5,843 nucleotides of DNA from Planctomycetota bacterium (GTDB lineage: Bacteria > Planctomycetota > UBA1135 > GCA-002686595): the NCBI GenBank assembly GCA_021776885.1, contig JAJFFA010000564.1:1-5843 (forward strand), given 5' to 3'. Below the pieces are notes generated by a model, which worked only from the letters and a program-made list of their open reading frames with translations, was not told the origin of the DNA and did not search any database. Below, piece after piece: positions 1 through 4,565 of the stretch; the first letter of the stretch is position 1, and each line of letters opens with the position of its first letter. The position numbers were made by a program, and so were the translations under genes.

Positions 1-529
1 GCTGGACCTCTTCGGCCGCCTCCTCATGGCTGGAGTGAGCGGTGTGGCCCTCCTGCCAGTAGAACTCGCTGGTGCGCAGGAACAAGCGCGTGCGCAGCTC
101 CCAGCGCATGACGTTGGCCCACTGGTTGATCAACAGCGGCAGGTCGCGGTGCGAGTCGATCCACTTGGCGAAGAAGTGGCCGATGATCGTCTCGGAGGTG
201 GGCCGGATCGCGTAGTGCTCCTCCAGCTCCTTGCCGCCGGCGTGGGTCACGACGGCCAGCTCGGGCGAGAAGCCCTCGACGTGCTCCGCCTCCTTCTGCA
301 GGAAGCTCATCGGGATCAGGAGCGGGAAGGCCGCGTTCTGGTGGCCCGTCTCCTTGAAGCGCCGGTCGAGGTCGGCCTGGATCTTCTCCCAGATGGCGTA
401 GCCGTGGGGACGGATGACCATGCAGCCCTTGACGACGCCGGCAGCCTCGGCGAGCTCGCCGGCGGAGATGACGTCCTGGTACCACTGGGCGTAGTCCTCG
501 GAGCGGGGGGTGATGCGGGATTCGGCCAT
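1..529 (-). CDS. proS: Prolyl-tRNA synthetase, N-terminal part (runs off left edge)
   Basis: Cytoplasmic class II aminoacyl-tRNA synthetase that charges tRNA-Pro with proline. Only the first 176 codons are present, so the anticodon-binding domain and C-terminus lie outside the window. Reading down from the ATG at 529-527, the protein starts MAESRITPRSEDYAQWYQDV. The motif-1 region is near residues 58-73 (FKETGHQNAAFPLLIP). The class II signature RPTSET is at 109-114. Motif 2 covers about 135-165 (NQWANVMRW, then FLRTSEFYWQEGHTAH) and contains the ATP-contacting arginine and glutamate. The short N-terminus, and the direct run from motif 1 to RPTSET to WQEGHTAH, are typical of the archaeal/eukaryote-like type 3 ProRS. 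The bacterial type with an inserted editing domain would look different. The ribosome site is weak. The gene is divergent from the rhodanese gene, with about 220 bp between them. No leader structure that I recognise (for example a T-box) is visible. Confidence 0.93.
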   Translation of the reverse strand, partial: MAESRITPRSEDYAQWYQDVISAGELAEAAGVVKGCMVIRPHGYAIWEKIQADLDRRFKETGHQNAAFPLLIPMSFLQKEAEHVEGFSPELAVVTHAGGKELEEHYAIRPTSETIIGHFFAKWIDSHRDLPLLINQWANVMRWELRTRLFLRTSEFYWQEGHTAHSSHEEAAEEVQ

Positions 530-749
530 GGCGGTCTCGATACCTCTCGTGGAACGGCCGCGGCGCTTCCGCGGACCGAGGAGAAGCGCGCGAGGGTAGA
601 GGGCGCGCCGCCCGGGCGCCACCGGACAGGGTGCGGCGCGTTCCCCCCCGCGTTCCAAGTTGCAAATGAGAGGGGCTCTGGAAGTGGCCCAGCGGCTAGA
701 CTAGAGGGTCGTTCCAACGCCCCGAAGAACCGCCCGAACGGAGTACTCC

Positions 750-1289
750 GTGAGCTCGACCGAGATCCAGATCCAGCCCGAGATGACCATGGAAGAGGTC
801 ATGCAACTCGCTCCCGCCGCCCAGCGCGCCCTCTTCCAGCGCTACCACGTCGGGGGCTGCTCCTCCTGCGGCTTCCAGCCCGGCGACACCCTGGCCCAGG
901 TGGCCAAGGACCACAACATCTTGGATATCAACGAGATGATCCAGACTATCGTTCGTGCCCAGGAGCTGGACTCGGGGATCCAGGTGGAGCCCGCGCAGGT
1001 CAAGGCCTGGCTCGACGCCGGTGAGGAGTTCTCTTTCATCGACGTGCGCACACCCGAGGAGTGGGCCATGGCCAAGATCGAGGGGGCCGAGCTCCTCGAC
1101 TACGAGGACTCCGGCAAGTACATGGGCCTGCCCAAGGAGCGCCGGCTCGTCTTCTCTTGCCACCACGGCATCCGCAGCCTGGACGTGGCCAGCTACTTCA
1201 TCGGGCACGGCTTCACGCAGGTCCATTCCATGCGCGGTGGGATCCAGGCCTGGAGCGAAGAGGTCGACCCCGCGGTGCCCAAATACTAG
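750..1289 (+). CDS. DUF1858-like CxxC domain fused to a rhodanese domain
   Basis: A 179-residue cytoplasmic protein with no signal peptide. The start is GTG at 750, chosen because GGAG at 740-743 lies 6 nt upstream and the N-terminal domain begins right after it. Residues about 12-70 resemble DUF1858: an MTMEEVM opening, then GGCSSCGF with Cys37 and Cys40, then a DTLAQVAKDH helix. DUF1858 has the same spacing and a CxxC at this place. Residues about 78-179 are a single rhodanese domain: FIDVRTPEEW at 96-105, the active-site loop CHHGIRS with the persulfide-forming Cys137, and a C-terminal GGIQAWSEEVDPAVPKY. That ending is typical of rhodanese modules that also occur fused to monothiol glutaredoxins. 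The protein probably carries sulfane sulfur on Cys137, and the CxxC pair may be a redox or metal partner; that coupling is inference. The gene appears monocistronic and is followed directly by a run of RNA hairpins. No convincing sigma-70 promoter was seen upstream. Confidence 0.88.
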   Translation: MSSTEIQIQPEMTMEEVMQLAPAAQRALFQRYHVGGCSSCGFQPGDTLAQVAKDHNILDINEMIQTIVRAQELDSGIQVEPAQVKAWLDAGEEFSFIDVRTPEEWAMAKIEGAELLDYEDSGKYMGLPKERRLVFSCHHGIRSLDVASYFIGHGFTQVHSMRGGIQAWSEEVDPAVPKY

Positions 1290-1302
1290 TGGCGCGATCT
1301 CT

Positions 1303-1504
1303 GGGGCGCTGTTAGCGTCTCTTTACGAGGTGAAGGTCCTGCCACTTTCACCTCTGCGGGCGCCTTACCGCGCCCGGCGCTGCGTGCGAAACCTGCCATC
1401 TCGCGCAGCCGCTGGGGCCGGTTCTGCCACCGACCCCAGCCGTCGCTACTGCAAGAAGCGACCGCGCGGAGTCGCCACCTCGGTGGCGGCTCCCATTTTG
1501 TTTT
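1303..1504 (+). ncRNA. Candidate multi-hairpin structured RNA with repeated CUGCCA loops
   Basis: No gene lies between 1290 and 1651. The first part is an almost unbroken chain of stem-loops: 1303-1310/1314-1321 (8 bp, two G-U); 1328-1334/1347-1353 (7 bp); 1357-1363/1370-1376 (7 bp); 1379-1386/1402-1409 (8 bp, one G-U); 1411-1417/1434-1440, continued inside by 1419-1422/1429-1432; 1442-1447/1457-1462 (6 bp); and 1469-1479/1482-1492, which is followed by a T-rich tract. The stems are unrelated in sequence, yet three loops contain CTGCCA (1339-1344, 1393-1398, 1424-1429) and one CTGCAA (1449-1454). The T-tract fixes the plus strand. It could be an independent small RNA or the 3' UTR of the rhodanese mRNA, whose stop is 13 nt upstream; no good promoter is visible for an independent transcript. 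It does not look like tmRNA, RNase P RNA, 6S RNA or a tRNA. Pairing was worked out by eye without energy calculation. Confidence 0.5.
1469..1504 (+). terminator. Intrinsic (Rho-independent) terminator
   Basis: An 11-bp stem pairs 1469-1479 with 1482-1492. It has one G-T wobble, is very GC-rich and has an extremely tight loop. It is followed within 3 nt by ATTTTGTTTT (1495-1504). This is the only hairpin in the chain with a T-tract. It would end transcription coming from the rhodanese gene or from the candidate RNA. Confidence 0.65.
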
Positions 1505-1651
1505 CAGCCCGTGCCGCCAGCTCGACGCGGGCTCTCCTTATCGCTCCGAAGGCCGCCGCGTTTCGCCCCACCCGTGTTTTTTCTACGAACCGGAGGCTCG
1601 AGCGTTGGTTCCGAGCTTCGGAAGTGAGCGCGGGCGCGCGCCGACGAAACG
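1505..1651. other. Non-coding remainder of the 1290-1651 gap, with further inverted repeats
   Basis: I see no gene here. It holds a hairpin at 1506-1513/1526-1533 (8 bp, one T-G). A run of six T (1577-1582) has no strong hairpin immediately before it. An imperfect hairpin at 1590-1600/1612-1621 has one bulge and one wobble. The 8-bp inverted repeat GCGTTTCG (1558-1565) / CGAAACGC (1645-1652) encloses this hairpin and touches the last base of the pseudopilin gene's stop codon. Any of these could help terminate the convergent transcripts of the rhodanese gene and the pseudopilin gene. None has a proper U-tract on the minus strand. Confidence 0.35.
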
Positions 1652-2173
1652 CTAGCGCCGGTCCTCGAGGTAGGCCTCGACGACGCCCTCGATCAGGACC
1701 CGCCCCGAGGGCTTGGCGACGTGAACGATCAGGGCGTCGCCCCCGAAGAGCAGCATCACCGTGCCCTGCTGCTGCGCGAACCCGTTCTCGTCGAAGTGCA
1801 GCGAGGGGGAGCCCTCGAAGTCGGCTCGCCCGATCTCGACCCCCTCGAAGATGGCGTCGCGGGCGTAGCGGCGCTCGAAGCTCCCGGGTCCGGAGGGCGA
1901 GGGCAGGGGCTGGCCCGAGGAGTCGAGCACCCGGTACCCGTCCCGGTCACCGAGGAACTCGATCCGGACCGTCTCCTGCTTGATTGCCGCGATGCTCTGG
2001 ACCTCGCGCAGGTCCCGGGCCAGGAGCTTGGCGGCGTTGTCGAGGGTGATCTCGCTGCGGGCGAACCAGGCCGGAATCGCCAGGCAAGCCACCAGGGCCA
2101 GGACCACCAGGACAATCAGCAGCTCGAGCAGGGTGAACCCGGCCCGCGCGGGAGTCTTGTCCTCGATCCTCAT
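1652..2173 (-). CDS. GspH/FimT-type pseudopilin (type II secretion / type IV pilus minor pilin-like)
   Basis: A 173-residue prepilin-like protein. A short leader, MRIEDKTPARAG, is followed by the type IV N-methylation site FTLLELLIVLVVLALVACLA. Gly12 is the prepilin-peptidase cleavage site and Glu is at +5 of the mature protein. The hydrophobic helix anchors it in the inner membrane before assembly. The globular part includes DNAAKLLARDLREVQS near residue 45 and a C-terminal segment with FDENGFAQQQGTVMLLFGG and PSGRV. This pattern fits the GspH/FimT family of minor pseudopilins. The ATG at 2173 is preferred over an upstream in-frame ATG at 2272, because the leader then has normal length; the ribosome site is poor either way. 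No other secretion or pilus gene is next to it, so the machine it serves must be encoded elsewhere. Which system it belongs to (T2SS or T4P) cannot be decided here. Confidence 0.85.
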   Translation of the reverse strand: MRIEDKTPARAGFTLLELLIVLVVLALVACLAIPAWFARSEITLDNAAKLLARDLREVQSIAAIKQETVRIEFLGDRDGYRVLDSSGQPLPSPSGPGSFERRYARDAIFEGVEIGRADFEGSPSLHFDENGFAQQQGTVMLLFGGDALIVHVAKPSGRVLIEGVVEAYLEDRR

Positions 2174-2251
2174 GTGCAGTTTGTACCCGCGCGGGGGGGC
2201 TGGTGTCTCCTTCGACGCTGCCGCCCCGGACCCTTGAGTATCGTCCCGCGG

Positions 2252-2845
2252 GTGGCACACTGTCGGCCCCATGGGGGGTCTCCGGGCCCCCAGGTCGCCA
2301 TCGATAAGCCCAAGCCCAAGCCCAGGACGTTTCAGGAACGTCCGCTGATCGGGTGGCGCGAGTGGGTCCGCCTCCCCGACCTCGACATCGCCCAGATCAA
2401 GGCCAAGGTCGACACGGGGGCGCGCTCATCGGCGCTGCACGCGTCGAACATCGAGACCTACACGCGCGCAGGTCGCACCTGGGTCGCCTTCGATGTGCAC
2501 CCCCTGCAGCGCGACATCTTGCACACGGTCCATGCCCGGGCCCCGCTGCTCGACGAGCGCTACGTGAAGAACTCGGGCGGCAAGCGAGAACGGCGACTCG
2601 TGATCCAGACCCGGCTGCGCATGGGCGACCTCGAGTGGCCGATCGAGCTGACCCTGACCAGCCGCGACGTCATGGGCTTCCGCATGCTGCTCGGCAGGGA
2701 GGCGGTGCGGCGGCGGCTGTGGATCGATCCCGGCGCGTCGTACCTGATCGGCGAGCGTCCCAAGACGAAGACCACGGGCGAGCGTCCCAAGAAGAAAACC
2801 ACGAAGAAGTTCAAGCGCAAGCCCGCGCGCGGAGGTCACGAGTGA
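2252..2845 (+). CDS. RimB-like retropepsin-type aspartic protease (PF05618, 'putative ATP-dependent zinc protease')
   Basis: The region from about residue 28 (RPLIGWREWVRLPDL) matches the family often annotated as ATP-dependent zinc protease or RimK/LysX-linked protein, now regarded as retropepsin-like. IKAKVDTGARSSALHA carries the aspartic-protease D-T-G (Asp54 counting from the GTG at 2252). GFRMLLGREAVR near the end is the second family signature. Relatives linked to RimK act on poly-glutamylated proteins; this role is inferred from the family. The start is uncertain. The frame has no ATG close to the homology; GTG 2252 or TTG 2234 are the in-frame choices, both with poor ribosome sites, while an ATG at 2271 is out of frame. 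The C-terminus is an unusual lysine-rich tail with a 9-residue duplication. The stop overlaps the next gene's start (GTGA), so the two are translationally coupled. Confidence 0.85.
   Translation: MAHCRPHGGSPGPQVAIDKPKPKPRTFQERPLIGWREWVRLPDLDIAQIKAKVDTGARSSALHASNIETYTRAGRTWVAFDVHPLQRDILHTVHARAPLLDERYVKNSGGKRERRLVIQTRLRMGDLEWPIELTLTSRDVMGFRMLLGREAVRRRLWIDPGASYLIGERPKTKTTGERPKKKTTKKFKRKPARGGHE
2750..2803 (+). repeat. 27-bp in-frame tandem duplication in the rimB-like tail
   Basis: Positions 2750-2776 and 2777-2803 are 27-bp direct repeats identical at 25 of 27 positions. They encode GERPKTKTT followed by GERPKKKTT. The copies sit in frame in the basic C-terminal extension and add lysines beyond the conserved protease domain. 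Confidence 0.85.
2831..2844 (+). promoter_or_regulatory. Ribosome binding site deciding the GTG start of the desuccinylase-family gene
   Basis: GGAGG at 2831-2835 lies 6 nt before GTG at 2842-2844, inside the 3' end of the rimB-like gene. It supports the GTG start with the 4-nt overlap rather than the later ATG at 2932. Confidence 0.8.
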
Positions 2846-3864
2846 AACAAGGCAAGCCGGAACCGAAGCGCCCCGCGGAGAAGAAGGTGACGGAGAAGAA
2901 GGCGCTGCGCACCAAGGCCGAGCCCTTTGCCATGGCCGGCGGCGTCGTCGAGCCGGGCGGGCGACGCACCTTCGAGTTGCCCATCGCGGGCCTCTCCACC
3001 GGCACCTCCATGGGCCTGCCGATCTCCGTCGTGCACGGCACCCGGCGGGGCCCGCGCATGTGGGTCAGCGCCGCGATCCACGGCGACGAGCTGAACGGGA
3101 TCGAGATCATCCGACGCCTCCTGGCGAAGCTCGATCCCACGGAGCTGCGCGGCACCGTCATCGCCGTCCCGATCGTCAACGTCTTCGGCTTCATCACCCA
3201 GTCGCGCTACCTGCCCGACCGGCGCGACCTGAACCGCTCGTTCCCCGGATCGGCGCGGGGCTCGCTCGCGGGCAGGCTGGCGAGCCTGTTCATGAGCGAG
3301 ATCGTGCAGCACGCGGACTTTGGCATCGACCTGCACACGGGCTCGAACCACCGCACCAACCTGCCCCAGATCCGGGCGGACCTGGAGCACGAGGAGACCC
3401 TGCGCCTGGCCAACGCCTTCGCGGCACCGGTGATGATGCACAGCCGCACCCGCGACGGGTCGCTGCGCGCCGCGGCGGTGAGTCAGGGCAAGCCGTGTCT
3501 TCTCTTCGAGGGCGGCGAAGCCCAGCGCTTCGACAACTTTTCGATCCGCGTCGGCCTGCGTGGCGTCGAGCGCGTGATGCACGCCCTGGGCATGCTGCGC
3601 GGGACGCCGCGCCCTCCGCGCACGCCCAGCGTGCGGGCCGTCTCTTCGACCTGGCTGCGCGCCAAGCGCTCCGGGATCCTGACCGTCGACGTGGAGCTCG
3701 GCGCGCGGGTCGAGAAGGGGCAGCGGATGGGAGCGATCCACGAGCCCCTGGGCGACCGGGTGTCCCTGATCAAGGCGTCCGCGGATGGCCTGGTGATCGG
3801 CATGGCGCTCAACCCGCCGGTCAACCGTGGCGACGCGATCCTGCACGTCGCCAGCCTGGAGTAA
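2842..3864 (+). CDS. Succinylglutamate desuccinylase/aspartoacylase-family zinc hydrolase
   Basis: A 340-residue M14-type zinc-dependent carboxypeptidase-fold enzyme of the AstE/aspartoacylase superfamily. The zinc ligands are in AAIHGDELNGIE (His80, Glu83) and DLHTGS (His165). DRRDLNRSFPG holds the substrate-binding arginine. LLFEGGE supplies the probable catalytic Glu223. The last ~90 residues (from about TWLRAKRSGILTVDVELGAR) look like the beta-rich C-terminal domain common in this family, ending NRGDAILHVASLE. The first ~27 residues are lysine-rich and not conserved. The family cleaves N-acyl or gamma-linked glutamate/aspartate derivatives; the substrate here is unknown and should not be assumed to be N-succinylglutamate, because no ast genes are nearby. 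It is coupled to the rimB-like protease by a GTGA overlap, a pairing also seen around rimK, so a role in glutamate-tag turnover is a reasonable inference. It ends 14 bp from the convergent cpcT-like gene. Confidence 0.9.
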   Translation: MKQGKPEPKRPAEKKVTEKKALRTKAEPFAMAGGVVEPGGRRTFELPIAGLSTGTSMGLPISVVHGTRRGPRMWVSAAIHGDELNGIEIIRRLLAKLDPTELRGTVIAVPIVNVFGFITQSRYLPDRRDLNRSFPGSARGSLAGRLASLFMSEIVQHADFGIDLHTGSNHRTNLPQIRADLEHEETLRLANAFAAPVMMHSRTRDGSLRAAAVSQGKPCLLFEGGEAQRFDNFSIRVGLRGVERVMHALGMLRGTPRPPRTPSVRAVSSTWLRAKRSGILTVDVELGARVEKGQRMGAIHEPLGDRVSLIKASADGLVIGMALNPPVNRGDAILHVASLE

Positions 3865-3878
3865 CCCGCCGCGCGAGG

Positions 3879-4508
3879 TCAGTCGACGCGCACGAACTCG
3901 TAGGCGCCGTGGGTCGCGCCCCAGACCTGCTCGCCGTTCTCGTCGAAGCCGCGGTCCCAGAACTCGAGCACGGAGCGCCGGATGCTGACCTCGGACGTGG
4001 CGAAGCTGGCTCCGGCCAGGTGGCTGCTGCAGCCCTGACCGCGGGTGCCGCCGACGAACTGGTTGCCGCGCCGGGTCAGGTGGATCGAGCAGCCGCTGCG
4101 CTCCTGCAGGTCGTTCGGGATCAGGTGCGCGAAGCGTTCGGGATCCTCCCAGGCTCCCGCCAGGTCGAGGGGCTCGCCGGGCAAGGTGAAGGCGTCGCTG
4201 CGCACGCCGGCCTCGACATCGACCAGGCGGTAGATGCGCTGGCGGTAGGGACGTGAGAGAGACGTCGCCGAGGCCTGCTCGACGTAGAGCCAGGGACCGT
4301 CCGCGCGCTCCGTCCAGATCGGCGTCACGTGCAGCTGGAGCTCGAAGAACAGGTCCTGCTGATCCCTGGCCTGGGCAGCACTCGTGAAGGACCCGCTCAT
4401 CCAGGTCGATAGGACCTGGGCCGGGGTGTGCTCCGCCTCGGAGGCCGTGGTGCGGCAAGACGAGGCAAGCAGGCAGACGAGCACGAGGGGCAGGAGGGCG
4501 CGCTTCAT
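3879..4508 (-). CDS. CpcT/CpeT-like predicted lipoprotein
   Basis: A 209-residue protein starting MKRALLPLVLVCLLASSC. This is a signal peptide with a lipobox-like LASSC (Cys18), so it is probably a lipoprotein, although alanine at -3 is not the commonest choice. The mature part closely follows the CpcT/CpeT pattern. It has LSTWMSGSF and LQLHVTPIWTERADGPWLYV, then PYRQRIYRL, a segment near LPGEPLDLAGAWEDPE, and paired cysteines in RSGCSIHL and GQGCSSHLAGASFATSEV. It ends with FWDRGFDENGEQVWGATHGAYEF. Cyanobacterial members attach bilins to phycobiliprotein cysteines. Nothing in the window suggests phycobilisomes, so here it may bind another small or tetrapyrrole-like ligand, or only share the fold. 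The start at 4508 was chosen for the signal peptide; an in-frame ATG at 4583 would add 25 unconserved residues. It diverges from the DUF3179 gene with 57 bp between them. Confidence 0.85.
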   Translation of the reverse strand: MKRALLPLVLVCLLASSCRTTASEAEHTPAQVLSTWMSGSFTSAAQARDQQDLFFELQLHVTPIWTERADGPWLYVEQASATSLSRPYRQRIYRLVDVEAGVRSDAFTLPGEPLDLAGAWEDPERFAHLIPNDLQERSGCSIHLTRRGNQFVGGTRGQGCSSHLAGASFATSEVSIRRSVLEFWDRGFDENGEQVWGATHGAYEFVRVD

Positions 4509-4565
4509 GGCCCGCAGCGTAGCGGCCCACCCGTCGGGCGCACACGCCGTGGCATGATGGAAACC

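Noticed and set aside
655..705. Sigma-70 promoter before the rhodanese gene (TTGCAA at 660, TAGACT at 697)
   Set aside because: The hexamers are about 31 nt apart, too far for a functional pair.
1303..1651. tRNA (including tRNA-Sec), tmRNA, integron attC array or CRISPR
   Set aside because: No cloverleaf, no T-loop followed by an acceptor stem, no tmRNA signature, no attC core sites and no direct repeats of uniform length. The stems differ from each other.
955..1983. Long plus-strand open frame across the hairpin region
   Set aside because: Low-complexity Arg/Ser/Pro translation overlapping the rhodanese and pseudopilin genes. The region 1290-1651 shows RNA structure rather than codon bias.
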